Assembly: GCA_949745625.1 (NCBI GenBank)
Contig: CATJZR010000035.1
Coordinates: 1 to 36,788 of the forward strand
Reading direction: 5' to 3'
Origin: an uncultured Eubacteriales bacterium
GTDB taxonomy: Bacteria; Bacillota; Clostridia; Christensenellales; Borkfalkiaceae
DNA: 36,788 nt
The notes beneath the pieces were generated by a model, which made no database searches, had not been told where the DNA came from, and saw only the letters and a list, made by a program, of their open reading frames with translations. Position numbers and translations under genes: made by a program. Positions 22,941-31,676 of this stretch are shown in pieces (within the stretch, counting starts at the first letter, position 1; the number at the start of each line of letters is the position of its first letter).

Positions 22941-23776
22941 ATAACCGCCTTTTGGCAGCGCACACAGTGGCATTGAATATTTACCGCTACAGGCAGACCC
23001 GCGATGTGTGTGGGCGCCCACTCGCAGGTTACGCCGAGAGCGGTAACTTTTCCCTGAAAGCCTTGACAGCCTATTCCTAGGGCATTAATTCTTTTAAGAG
23101 CTTCTTTTTCTATATAGGCAATATCGGCGCGTGCGCTCGGTATACCGATATCCCGCGCCAATGCTTTCTTAGCTAAATATGCACCCGTGTCGAACCTTCC
23201 GCCTTTGCCGACGCCGACGTAAACGGGCGGGCAGGGGCGCGAGCCTGCAAGCTTGACCGTTTCGACAATCACTTCGATTATTCCGTCCGTTCCCTGCGAA
23301 GGGGTAAGCATAAATATTTTGGACGTGTTTTCACTACCGAAGCCTTTGGGCATAAAGGTAATGCTTACGGTGTCCCCGTCGGTAATTTCGGTATGTAAGG
23401 CGGCGGGGGTGTTGTCGCCGGTATTCACGCGGGTCAACGGGTCACAAATCGACTGTCTGAAGCATCCGTCAGCGTACGCTCGTCGCGCGCCTTCGTTCAC
23501 TGCTGATATAAGCGAGCCGCCTTTGATATATACTTCTTGACCGATTTCCATGATTACGACTGCCATACCGGTATCCTGACACACTGGGATATTAAGATTT
23601 TCTGCGGCGTCGCAGTTTTCGATAAGCGTTTTCAATGCAAACGCGCAGGTTTGTCCGTCTTCGTTTGCGTAGGCGGATTTCAGTGCCTTTTTGCAGGGCT
23701 CTGTCAACGAAACGCACGCTTTCAATGCAAGATTATAAATGCAGTTTTCAATAGCTTTACAGTCAATTTTTCGCAT
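22937..23776 (-). CDS. Class I fumarate hydratase / L-tartrate dehydratase family, alpha subunit
   Basis: This is the iron-sulfur-cluster-binding catalytic subunit, 279 residues. Diagnostic segments are NIPVCQDTGMAVV around residue 60 (with a cluster Cys), NTGDNTPA around 120, MPKGFGSEN and the late GIGCQGFQGKVTALGVTCE, which contributes further Cys ligands. The C-terminal AVNIQCHCVRC pattern is also typical. The ATG at 23776 has no Shine-Dalgarno sequence, and a TATAAA/TAAAAT -10 ends 6-8 nt upstream, so the mRNA appears leaderless. Fumarase and tartrate dehydratase activities cannot be separated from sequence alone. Confidence 0.92.
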   Translation of the reverse strand: MRKIDCKAIENCIYNLALKACVSLTEPCKKALKSAYANEDGQTCAFALKTLIENCDAAENLNIPVCQDTGMAVVIMEIGQEVYIKGGSLISAVNEGARRAYADGCFRQSICDPLTRVNTGDNTPAALHTEITDGDTVSITFMPKGFGSENTSKIFMLTPSQGTDGIIEVIVETVKLAGSRPCPPVYVGVGKGGRFDTGAYLAKKALARDIGIPSARADIAYIEKEALKRINALGIGCQGFQGKVTALGVTCEWAPTHIAGLPVAVNIQCHCVRCQKAVI

Positions 23777-23782
23777 ACCATA

Positions 23783-23847
23783 ATTTTATAACATTTGGCG
23801 GTAAAAGTAAAATATTTGTTTACAATAATTTTTTTTTAAGTTATAAT
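23783..23847. promoter_or_regulatory. Divergent back-to-back leaderless promoters (fumarase alpha / CPBP protease)
   Basis: Rightward: TTTACA (23819-23824), 17 nt, TATAAT (23842-23847), then 6 nt to the CPBP ATG. Leftward: TTTTAC (complement of 23807-23812), then TATAAA (complement of 23785-23790) preceded by TG, or the overlapping TAAAAT (complement of 23783-23788), 6-8 nt from the fumarase ATG. The two -35 boxes are only 6 bp apart and the whole intergenic gap is 77 bp. Neither side has a Shine-Dalgarno sequence. Confidence 0.7.
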
Positions 23848-23853
23848 TGGATT

Positions 23854-24843
23854 ATGGAAAATAATTCTAACACTTCCGATATGCAGACGGTCAACGTCGG
23901 ACTTAATTCGAAGAACGGCGGTATTTCATTTAGCTTGCTGGCTATAATTTATTGTATATTTACCGCTGCGGCTTCGTTAGTGACGGCAATAATAGCTAAA
24001 TCAATAATGGGCAAGTACGGTTATACCGAAATTTCAGAGGCGCTGGAACACGTTCAAAACACTGACGCATTCGTATACGTAAGCTATATGCTTACGCCGA
24101 TAATGATTGCGCTTTGCGTGCTGTTTACGGTAAAACGCAACAGAATAAGTTTCGGTGCGGTATTTCCCGTTAAATGTAAGCCTAAATATTATTTAATCGC
24201 CGTACTGTTTATTTTCGGACTGCTTTTTTCCGTAAGCTATATAAACGGACTGTCAGTGGAATTTTTCAAGCTTTTCGGTTATAAGCCGAGGGAGTCGTCA
24301 AGCTATTTCCCCGATACCTCTGGCGGACTTATCGTGCCAGTGTTTATCGTAATTGCAATATTGCCTGCTTTTTTTGAAGAGTTGATGTTCAGGGGGCTGC
24401 TTCTTAATTGTTGCGAAAACGGTATGGGAAGCATAAGGGCGATACTCGTTACCGGTTTTTGCTTTTCTCTTTTCCACACCTCGCCGGAACAGACGGTTTA
24501 CCAGTTTATAGCAGGCTGCGCGTTTGCATTTATTGCGGTGCGTTCGGGCTCGGTTCTGCCGTCTGTGCTGATGCACTTTATAAACAATGCGCTTATAGTA
24601 ATTTTCAATGCGTGTAATCTTTTCGACGCGTCGGGAAACCTTATTATGCCGAATACGGCGTTTATAATTGTTACGGTCCTTTCCTCGCTGTCTTTCGTGG
24701 GAGCAGTCGTGTGGCTGGTGTTGGATAAGACTGCAATCAAAAAGTGTGAAAAGGGCGGTGTGAAGGCGTTTTTCTCTTATGCGTCTGTTGCAATCGGCGC
24801 ACTGGGGATTCTCTGGATATTGCTGCTTTTCGGGGTTTCGTAA
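23854..24843 (+). CDS. CPBP family intramembrane glutamic endopeptidase
   Basis: This 329-residue membrane protein belongs to the CAAX-protease and bacteriocin-processing (ABI) family. A polar, disordered N-terminus of about 25 residues precedes about eight helices. The three active-site motifs are present: EE in FFEELMFRG near residue 174, FxxxH in FSLFHTSPEQ near 205, and HxxxN in MHFINNA near 240. Substrates are unknown. The ATG is 6 nt after a consensus TATAAT and is predicted to be the first codon of a leaderless mRNA. The stop overlaps rlmH (TAATG), making this the head of a run to tadA. Confidence 0.92.
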   Translation: MENNSNTSDMQTVNVGLNSKNGGISFSLLAIIYCIFTAAASLVTAIIAKSIMGKYGYTEISEALEHVQNTDAFVYVSYMLTPIMIALCVLFTVKRNRISFGAVFPVKCKPKYYLIAVLFIFGLLFSVSYINGLSVEFFKLFGYKPRESSSYFPDTSGGLIVPVFIVIAILPAFFEELMFRGLLLNCCENGMGSIRAILVTGFCFSLFHTSPEQTVYQFIAGCAFAFIAVRSGSVLPSVLMHFINNALIVIFNACNLFDASGNLIMPNTAFIIVTVLSSLSFVGAVVWLVLDKTAIKKCEKGGVKAFFSYASVAIGALGILWILLLFGVS

Positions 24844-25280
24844 TGCAGAAAATAAATATCGTCTGCGTCGGTAAAATAAAGGAAAAATTTTACGTTGACG
24901 CCATAGCGGAATACGTTAAGCGCTTATCTCGGTTTGCCAAGGTGGAAATTCGCGAAGTGGCGGAATGTAGAAACTTAAACGAAGAAGCAGAGCTGATTTT
25001 GAAAGCTGCTCGCGGGAAAATTATCGCGCTTTGCATAGAGGGCAAAAAATATTCAAGTGAAGAGTTTGCCGCATACGTGCGCGGTCTTACCGACTTCGGC
25101 AGCGAGTGTACCTTTGTTATCGGCTCTTCGTGCGGGCTTTCCGACAGCGTCAAGAACGCAGCGAGCTTGAAACTTTCGTTTTCGGATATGACTTTTCCGC
25201 ACCAGCTGATGCGTGTTGTTCTCGTCGAGCAAATATATCGCGCGTTTATGATAAACGGCGGAGGCGAATATCACAAATAG
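24843..25280 (+). CDS. rlmH: 23S rRNA (pseudouridine-1915-N3)-methyltransferase RlmH
   Basis: This SPOUT-fold methyltransferase modifies the assembled ribosome in helix 69. The 145-residue protein is slightly shorter than the usual 155-160. It has the typical N-terminus INIVCVGKIKEKFY, the FVIGSSCGLSDSV SAM-binding knot region near residue 97-109, and the C-terminal signature LVEQIYRAF followed by GGGEYHK. It overlaps the CPBP gene by one base. Whether it is expressed only from the CPBP promoter is not clear. Confidence 0.96.
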   Translation: MQKINIVCVGKIKEKFYVDAIAEYVKRLSRFAKVEIREVAECRNLNEEAELILKAARGKIIALCIEGKKYSSEEFAAYVRGLTDFGSECTFVIGSSCGLSDSVKNAASLKLSFSDMTFPHQLMRVVLVEQIYRAFMINGGGEYHK

Positions 25281-25299
25281 TTTCGGAATATTCTATTGT

Positions 25300-26031
25300 G
25301 TGATATACGAAGCTATAGAAAAATTTTATAACGGTTACGACGGAAGAAAATGCGTAATAGGCTATTCGTTGAAGTGTAAGGACATATTTGCTTTTCATAT
25401 CGGCGACCCTACGGGCAGACAGTTCATTTCTACGTACGCAATACACGGTAGAGAGTGGATAACCGCAAAGCTTGCCTTAAAGCATATAAAGGCGGGGGTG
25501 AAGAAGGGGGGCGGTTGGATAATTCCGCTAGTCAATCCGGACGGCGCTGCAATCAGCGAAAGTGTGAGAACCATGTGGAAGGCGAACGCGCGCGGTGTGG
25601 ATTTGAATTGCAATTTCGACGCCGATTGGGGCAGCGGCAGGCTTAATACCAAGCGTCGCGGCGGTGAAAACTGTATAGGCGACAGTCCGTTTTCTGAAAG
25701 CGAAACGCGTGCTTTAAAAAATTTTACACAGAAAATCCGACCGTACGTCACGTTCAGCTTCCACACCAAGGGCGAGGAAATTTACTGGCAGTACAACGGG
25801 CTAGGCGATAAGCGTGGCGCGGATATACTCGCGGAGGCGACGGGTTATAAACCAGTAATAATATACGGCTCGGCGGGAGGATATAAGGACTGGTGTATTC
25901 AGAAACTGAAAATTCCCGCATACACGATAGAGTGCGGCGCGGACAGTCTGGAACACCCTATAACCGATATACGCAAGCTTAAAAGGTGCTTTAACGCGCT
26001 TAAAATATTTACGGAAAATTATGCAGAATAA
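25300..26031 (+). CDS. M14 family zinc carboxypeptidase, probable gamma-D-glutamyl-diamino-acid peptidase type
   Basis: The 243-residue protein has the M14 zinc site: His49 and Glu52 in IHGREW, His155 in SFHTKGEE, and the catalytic Glu211 in YTIECG. The GVDLNCNFDADWG segment (residues 99-111) carries Cys where classical carboxypeptidases have the carboxylate-binding Arg. This is compatible with the MpaA/gamma-D-Glu-diaminopimelate subgroup acting on cell-wall peptides. There is no signal peptide, so it is probably cytoplasmic and used in peptidoglycan recycling. The start is GTG at 25300 without a Shine-Dalgarno sequence; TATTCT ends 5 nt upstream but lacks a good -35. It overlaps tadA by 11 bp. 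Confidence 0.88.
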   Translation: MIYEAIEKFYNGYDGRKCVIGYSLKCKDIFAFHIGDPTGRQFISTYAIHGREWITAKLALKHIKAGVKKGGGWIIPLVNPDGAAISESVRTMWKANARGVDLNCNFDADWGSGRLNTKRRGGENCIGDSPFSESETRALKNFTQKIRPYVTFSFHTKGEEIYWQYNGLGDKRGADILAEATGYKPVIIYGSAGGYKDWCIQKLKIPAYTIECGADSLEHPITDIRKLKRCFNALKIFTENYAE

Positions 26032-26473
26032 ATTTATGTTAGCCGCGCTGAAATGCGCGCAGCAAGCCTTTGATGACGGCGAGGTGCCGATAGGCGCTGT
26101 GGTCGTTGCCGACGGAAAAATTATTTCCCGCGGGCACAACCGCCGCACGAAAAGACAAATTGCAACCGCGCACGCCGAAATAGAGGCAATAGAAAAGGCG
26201 TGCAAAAAACTTAACAGCTGGCGTTTGCCGGAGTGTGAACTTTACGTTACTCTCGAACCGTGTCCTATGTGTATGGGGGCAATGCTCAACGCGCGAATTA
26301 AAAAAGTTTACTTCGGCGCTTACGAGGCGAAGGGCAGGTCGCTTACGGAGCAGCTTGCCGAGGCGAATCTCGTCAACCATAAGATAGAGGTCGAAGGCGG
26401 AATAATGAAGGAAGAGTGCGCGGGCATACTTTCCGCATTTTTTTCTCAAATGCGTGAAAGAACCAAACAGTGA
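26021..26473 (+). CDS. tadA: tRNA-specific adenosine deaminase TadA
   Basis: It converts adenosine 34 of tRNA-Arg(ACG) to inosine. The 150-residue protein has the zinc/catalytic HAE motif at residues 51-53 (ATAHAEIEAI) and the PCPMCMGA cluster around 81-88. The usual GEVPIGAVVV and KKVYFGAYEAKGR segments are present. It overlaps the end of the peptidase gene by 11 bp, so translation is probably coupled. The long gap that follows contains the prs promoter. Confidence 0.96.
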   Translation: MQNKFMLAALKCAQQAFDDGEVPIGAVVVADGKIISRGHNRRTKRQIATAHAEIEAIEKACKKLNSWRLPECELYVTLEPCPMCMGAMLNARIKKVYFGAYEAKGRSLTEQLAEANLVNHKIEVEGGIMKEECAGILSAFFSQMRERTKQ

Positions 26474-26493
26474 CCGATACTTCGGCTTTTTAT

Positions 26494-26522
26494 TTGACTT
26501 TGCAGCGATATAATAATAAAAT
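26494..26522 (+). promoter_or_regulatory. prs promoter
   Basis: TTGACT (26494-26499), 17 nt, then TAAAAT (26517-26522). The predicted start near 26529 leaves a leader of about 50 nt with GGGAGGA before prs. A TATAAT at 26509 has the wrong spacing for this -35. Confidence 0.7.
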
Positions 26523-26579
26523 ATAGTCAGTATCTTTCGCGGATTTACTTTAAGAACCTTCGGGAGGATTATTCTATTA

Positions 26580-27527
26580 ATGATTAATCACGGCAGCGAA
26601 ATCAAAATTTTTTCAGGCTCCTCGAATAGACCGCTTGCGGAGGCTATTGCCTCTAAGCTTAACACTTCGTTGGGTGAAATGGAAATAACGCATTTTTCCG
26701 ATGGCGAAATTTACGTGCGCTACGATGAATCTATTCGCGGTAAGGATGTGTTTTTAATTCAGTCCACGGGTGCACCCGTCAACAACAACCTGATGGAGTT
26801 GCTGATAATGATTGATGCCGCGCGCCGTGCAAGCGCGGGCAGAATTACTGCGGTAATACCGTATTTCGGATATGCAAGGCAGGATAGAAAGGCGCGCTCG
26901 CGCGAGCCGATTACTGCAAAACTTGTTGCAAACTTGATTACCTCCGCCGGTGCGGACAGGGTTATGACTATGGATTTGCACTGCCTGCAAATTCAGGGCT
27001 TTTTCGATATTCCGCTCGACAATCTCGTCGGAGGACCCACGCTTTATAACTATTTTAAACCCAAGGTCGACGACGATTTTGTGGTAGTTTCTCCCGATAT
27101 TGGCTCGGTTGCGAGGGCGAGGAAGGTCGCTACTCGTATGAATGCGAAGATGGCTATAATAGATAAGCGCCGTCCCAAAGCCAACGTAATGGAAGTTATG
27201 AACATTATCGGTGAGGTAGAGGGCAAGAATTGCCTTATGGTCGACGACATGATTGACACCGCAGGGACTATGACGCAGGGCTCGATAGCTTTGAAGGATG
27301 CGGGGGCAAAGGAAATTTACGGTTGCTGTTCACACGGGGTGCTGTCGGGCGCGGCGATAGAAAGACTTTCCAAATCGCCGATAACGCAGCTTGCAATTTT
27401 GGATACAATCAATATTCAGAAGGATAAGCTGTTGCCTTTCTTTAAAATAATTTCTACTGCGCCGATATTTGCGTCGGCGATAGAAAATGTTTATCTTGAC
27501 AGGCCCATGTCAAAAATATACGATTAA
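26580..27527 (+). CDS. prs: Ribose-phosphate pyrophosphokinase (PRPP synthetase)
   Basis: It makes PRPP from ribose 5-phosphate and ATP for nucleotide, His and Trp synthesis. The 315-residue length is standard. Conserved features are FSDGEIYVRYDESIRG near residue 40-55, YARQDRKARSREPITAK near 98-114, MDLHCLQIQGFFDIPLDNL near 128-146, and the PRPP-binding loop VDDMIDTAGTM near 220-230. GGAGG lies 12 nt before the ATG, slightly distant but with no better start. In Bacillota prs often precedes pth and mfd, as it does here. Confidence 0.97.
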   Translation: MINHGSEIKIFSGSSNRPLAEAIASKLNTSLGEMEITHFSDGEIYVRYDESIRGKDVFLIQSTGAPVNNNLMELLIMIDAARRASAGRITAVIPYFGYARQDRKARSREPITAKLVANLITSAGADRVMTMDLHCLQIQGFFDIPLDNLVGGPTLYNYFKPKVDDDFVVVSPDIGSVARARKVATRMNAKMAIIDKRRPKANVMEVMNIIGEVEGKNCLMVDDMIDTAGTMTQGSIALKDAGAKEIYGCCSHGVLSGAAIERLSKSPITQLAILDTINIQKDKLLPFFKIISTAPIFASAIENVYLDRPMSKIYD

Positions 27528-27538
27528 AATTAAGAATC

Positions 27539-27563
27539 GCCGCAGTAATTGCGGCTGATTTTG
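27539..27563 (+). terminator. Weak terminator or attenuator between prs and pth
   Basis: A 6-bp GC-rich stem (GCCGCA / TGCGGC) with a 5-nt loop is followed by an interrupted T-rich stretch. It may terminate only part of the prs transcripts. Confidence 0.45.
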
Positions 27564-27574
27564 GTTTTGGAAAT

Positions 27575-28150
27575 ATGAAAATTATTGTAGGACTCGGCAA
27601 TCCCGAGGAAAAATATTTAAAGACCTTTCACAATATGGGTTATATAGCCGTCGGTGACGTTGCTTCAAAGCTTAACGTCAAGTTTAAAAAAAAGGAATGC
27701 GAGGCATTCACCGCAGAGGCTAATGTCAACGGTGAAAAGGTCATTCTTGCCAGACCCGTTACTTATATGAACAACAGCGGAAGGGCGGTTAAACAGCTTT
27801 TGGCAAAATATCGCGCGTCCGTTTCCGATTTGATAGTGTTGTACGACGATTATGACATCGCCAAGGGCGGGCTCAGAATTCGTCCATCGGGAAGCGCCGG
27901 CACGCACAACGGTATGCGTTCAATCATTGCGGAAATCGGCACTTCGGATTTTACGCGTATCCGCATAGGCATACGTGACAGCGAAATAAATATCCCCATT
28001 ATCAACTATGTTCTTGCCGAAGTAAGGCGCGATGATTACGAGCTTTTTATTTCCGTATGCGGCAGGGCTGCGGACGCGGCTATCGCCATAGCCTGTGGCA
28101 ATCCTGTGGAAAAGGTAATGACAGAATACAATTTAAACGTAAAGGATTAA
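27575..28150 (+). CDS. pth: Peptidyl-tRNA hydrolase
   Basis: It releases peptides from peptidyl-tRNAs that drop off ribosomes. The 191-residue protein has the family opening GLGNPEEKYLKTFHNMGY with the catalytic His19. Other conserved parts are VTYMNNSGRAV with its substrate-binding Asn pair, the YDDYDI block and the GSAGTHNGMRSI stretch. Spacing to mfd is 1 bp, so the two genes are cotranscribed. Confidence 0.97.
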   Translation: MKIIVGLGNPEEKYLKTFHNMGYIAVGDVASKLNVKFKKKECEAFTAEANVNGEKVILARPVTYMNNSGRAVKQLLAKYRASVSDLIVLYDDYDIAKGGLRIRPSGSAGTHNGMRSIIAEIGTSDFTRIRIGIRDSEINIPIINYVLAEVRRDDYELFISVCGRAADAAIAIACGNPVEKVMTEYNLNVKD

Positions 28151-28151
28151 A

Positions 28152-31100
28152 TTGAACGCAAACTTTTTTACTTACAAAAGTATGGGGACGGAATATACCG
28201 CCCTGCAAAACGACATCCGCCTCGGCACGCCGACGGCGGTTTTCGGCGTTTCGGACGCTCATAAATATTTAATAGCGTCGCTTGCCGAACGCAAAACTCT
28301 CTATATAACGGCGGACAGCGTGCTTGCAAACAAAGCGTACGCGTCTATCAGCGCGCTTTCGGGTAAAAGATGCGTGCTTTTACCGGCGAAAGACGAGGTA
28401 GTCCTTTATAAGGACGCGCTTTCGAAGGACGCCCTTTTTAAAAGACTTACCGCTATAGCTGAAATTATAAACGGTGCGGAAATAGTAATTTGCAATATCG
28501 AGGCTGCGATGCAACTGTTTCCTTCGCATCTTCCCTGTCTTGAATTTTGCGTGGGTAACGAATACGACTATCAATCTATTCCGCAAAAGCTTGTTGAAAT
28601 GGGCTATACCCGCATGTATTCCGCAGAGAGCAAGGGTGCATTTGCGGTGCGCGGTGATATACTCGATATTTATCCGGTAAACAGCGAAGAGCCGATAAGG
28701 ATAGACTTTTTCGGCGATACCGTCGAAAAAATCCGCCCTTACGACGCGGTTAGCGGCGAGCGGCTTAAAGAGCTTGAACGCATTACTTTGGTTGGCGCAA
28801 CCGATGCAGTGTTTACTTCCGCAGACGTTGAGACTGTTAAAAACGCTTTGCGCGAAGGTACAAAGAAATGTGCCGACTCCGCTGCATACAATAGAGCGTG
28901 CACTATAGCGGACGACGTGAACATGAAATTCGAGTCGGGCATTCCGTTTGCGGGCGTATCTTTCGTAATGCCGCTTTTAGCGGGAACCTGCACGCTGTTC
29001 GACTTGCTTGGTGATGATACGCAGGTAATATTCGATGAGTGCAAGCTTATAAACGATATAATGAACGGCTTATATAAAGAGCACACCGAACGCGTGCGCG
29101 AGCTTAAAAGGGGAGGAGAGGCTTTCGATTTTTCGCTTGACCAGCTAATGGCGCCACAGACTTTGTCGGAAGAGTTTAAAAAATACCGTACTTTGGCTTT
29201 ACAGACATTTACTACAAGCACGCAGTTTTTTCAGCCGCTAAAGACTTATAATTTCAAATCCGCGCCTTCACCGTCATATCTTAACTCGGTTCCGCAACTT
29301 ATCGTCGATTTGAAGCACTGGCTTTCGAACGGCTACAGGGTGCTGATTTTTACGGGTAATTTGCAGCGTTCGGACAAGCTGTCCGAAATGCTTTCTGAAG
29401 AATATTTACCGCTTTATCCCGTTCCCGACAGGCTGGAAGCGCTTCACGGCGTTGCAGTAACATCGGAGGAAATGCCGCACGGCTTTATTATTCACGAAAG
29501 CAAATTGGTCGTTATCGGCGACGGTGATTTATACACCAAACCGGTGGCGAAGCGCATCCGAAAGAAGCGCGGCGATATGTTTACCGCGCCCGAGATAGGC
29601 GATTACGCGGTTCACGAAAAACACGGTGTCGGTAGAATTACGGGCACGAAAAAAATAGAAACTACAGATGGAATTAAGGAATACGTCGCTATCGAGTACA
29701 AGGGCGGCGACATTCTTTACGTTCCCGTCGAGCAGATGGACGTTCTGTCCAAATATATCGGCGACGGCAATCCGACACTTTCCAAAATCGGCGGCGCGGA
29801 TTTCGATAGGGTGGTTGAACGAGTAAAAAAATCCATTCGCGCACTTGCGTTCGATTTAAAAAAACTTTATGCCGAGCGCGGCGAGAAAAGAGGATTTCGT
29901 TTTCCCGAGCATGCGGCAATGATGCGCGAATTCGAGGATGCGTTTCCTTATGATGAAACCTACGACCAGCTGGCGTCAATAGAAGAGATAAAGGCTGATA
30001 TGTGTTCGGATAAGGTTATGGACAGATTGCTCGTTGGCGACGTAGGCTTCGGTAAAACAGAGGTTGCACTAAGGGCGGTGTATCAGTGTATACTCGGTGG
30101 CAAGCAGGCGGCGCTTATGTGTCCGGGGACCGTACTTTCGGAGCAGCATTTCAATACCGCAATCGAGCGCTTTGCCGACTTCGGTGTTTGTGTTGAAAAG
30201 CTTAACCGCTTCAAAACGCCCAAGCAGCAGGCGGAAACGCTCAAACTCCTTGCGAACGGCGATATCGATTTTATTATCGGCACGCACAGACTGCTTTCCG
30301 AGGACGTGAAGTTTTACGATTTGGGACTTTTGGTTCTCGACGAGGAGCAGCGTTTCGGAGTAGAGCATAAGGAAAAAATCAAACACATCAAAAACGACGT
30401 CGACTGTCTTACGATGACAGCAACGCCGATACCGCGTACGCTGCACATGTCGCTTGCCGGTATAAGGGATATAAGCACTATAAGCACGCCCCCGCAGAAG
30501 CGCCTGCCTGTGCAGACCTACGTCGTGGAGGAAACGGAAACGCTTATCCGCGATGCGTGCATTAAAGAGTTGTCGCGCGGAGGGCAGGTGTTTATTCTCT
30601 ATAACAGAGTGGAAACGATTTCATCTTTTGCCGGAAGAATTGCCGAAATTATTCCCGAAGGAAATGTTTGCTACGCTCACGGCAGAATGGATAGAGATGC
30701 GCTTGAAAACAGCGTATTCTCATTCTACCGAGGTGATAAAAATATTTTAGTAACGACAACTATTATCGAAAACGGCATAGACCTTCCGAATGCAAACACC
30801 ATAATTATAATAGACGCGGACAGGCTAGGTATTTCCCAACTGTATCAGCTGCGCGGGCGCGTGGGAAGGGGTAGTCGCCTTGCAAACGCGTATTTTATGT
30901 TCAAGCCGCAGAAGGTGCTTACTTCGGATGCTGCCGAACGGCTTAAAGCTATTATGCAGTTTACCGAACTTGGTTCTGGCTTCAAGCTTGCAATGCGTGA
31001 CCTTGAAATCCGAGGTGCGGGCAACGTCCTCGGTGCAGAACAGCACGGACACATGGATAAAGTAGGTTATGAGTTGTATTCAAAGCTTTTAAAAGAGGAG

Positions 31101-31565
31101 CTTACGGGCGAAAGCCAGTTTACTGCAGAGCTCGATATAAAGGCTACGGCGTACATACCGGAAGCGTATATCGAGTCGAGCGCAGGAAGAATGGATTGTT
31201 ATAAACAGATTGCCGAAATCCGCACTGTCGAGGACTATAAAAGAGTTTGTCTGTCAATTGAGGATAATTACGGCTCAATGCCCGACGAGGTACTAAATCT
31301 TATGATTATAGCGGTTTTGAAGTCGCTTGCGGCTAAGTTCAACGTCAAAAAAATAGGTGTCGACGGTAACGAGGGGTCGTTGGAGCTTCCGTCAATCAAT
31401 TCGCTCAAAAACGCAGGACTTAAAGCGGCGCTTGACAAATATTCTGACAGAACCTCGCTTTCTATGGCGAAAGCGCCGTCGGTTATATTCCGCCCCCATG
31501 CAAATCCCGCAAAAACGATGCTTGATATGACAAAATTTTTAAAATTTGCTTTAAGTTTTGTTTAA
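28152..31565 (+). CDS. mfd: Transcription-repair coupling factor Mfd
   Basis: Mfd removes RNA polymerase stalled at DNA lesions and recruits UvrA. The start is TTG at 28152, supported by AAGGA 5 nt upstream; the next ATG is 10 codons in. The 1137-residue protein has the UvrB-like N-terminal module (to about 340) and the RNA-polymerase-interacting domain around 475-545 (GDYAVHEKHGVGRI). The RecG-like motor has a Walker A motif GDVGFGKT near 628-635, then LVLDEEQRFG, MTATPIPRTLH and QLRGRVGRG. The C-terminal TRCF domain is complete. No terminator is seen after it. Confidence 0.97.
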   Translation: MNANFFTYKSMGTEYTALQNDIRLGTPTAVFGVSDAHKYLIASLAERKTLYITADSVLANKAYASISALSGKRCVLLPAKDEVVLYKDALSKDALFKRLTAIAEIINGAEIVICNIEAAMQLFPSHLPCLEFCVGNEYDYQSIPQKLVEMGYTRMYSAESKGAFAVRGDILDIYPVNSEEPIRIDFFGDTVEKIRPYDAVSGERLKELERITLVGATDAVFTSADVETVKNALREGTKKCADSAAYNRACTIADDVNMKFESGIPFAGVSFVMPLLAGTCTLFDLLGDDTQVIFDECKLINDIMNGLYKEHTERVRELKRGGEAFDFSLDQLMAPQTLSEEFKKYRTLALQTFTTSTQFFQPLKTYNFKSAPSPSYLNSVPQLIVDLKHWLSNGYRVLIFTGNLQRSDKLSEMLSEEYLPLYPVPDRLEALHGVAVTSEEMPHGFIIHESKLVVIGDGDLYTKPVAKRIRKKRGDMFTAPEIGDYAVHEKHGVGRITGTKKIETTDGIKEYVAIEYKGGDILYVPVEQMDVLSKYIGDGNPTLSKIGGADFDRVVERVKKSIRALAFDLKKLYAERGEKRGFRFPEHAAMMREFEDAFPYDETYDQLASIEEIKADMCSDKVMDRLLVGDVGFGKTEVALRAVYQCILGGKQAALMCPGTVLSEQHFNTAIERFADFGVCVEKLNRFKTPKQQAETLKLLANGDIDFIIGTHRLLSEDVKFYDLGLLVLDEEQRFGVEHKEKIKHIKNDVDCLTMTATPIPRTLHMSLAGIRDISTISTPPQKRLPVQTYVVEETETLIRDACIKELSRGGQVFILYNRVETISSFAGRIAEIIPEGNVCYAHGRMDRDALENSVFSFYRGDKNILVTTTIIENGIDLPNANTIIIIDADRLGISQLYQLRGRVGRGSRLANAYFMFKPQKVLTSDAAERLKAIMQFTELGSGFKLAMRDLEIRGAGNVLGAEQHGHMDKVGYELYSKLLKEELTGESQFTAELDIKATAYIPEAYIESSAGRMDCYKQIAEIRTVEDYKRVCLSIEDNYGSMPDEVLNLMIIAVLKSLAAKFNVKKIGVDGNEGSLELPSINSLKNAGLKAALDKYSDRTSLSMAKAPSVIFRPHANPAKTMLDMTKFLKFALSFV

Positions 31566-31581
31566 ATTAATGCAAAATGAT

Positions 31582-31610
31582 TTGCTTAAATTTTTTAGAT
31601 ATTATATAAT
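31582..31610 (+). promoter_or_regulatory. Promoter of the PrsA/SurA-like lipoprotein
   Basis: TTGCTT (31582-31587), 17 nt, then TATAAT (31605-31610). The predicted leader of about 60 nt contains a normal GGAG ribosome binding site, in contrast to the leaderless genes elsewhere. Confidence 0.65.
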
Positions 31611-31676
31611 TATCATTGATATTTTATATTAGGGTAATTGCGTTCGATTATTCTAACCTGACGGCAGGAGAACTTT

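Noticed and set aside
22941-23021. Longer start for the fumarase beta subunit
   Set aside because: The extension lies inside the alpha gene in another frame. The ATG at 22940 overlaps the alpha stop and begins the conserved sequence.
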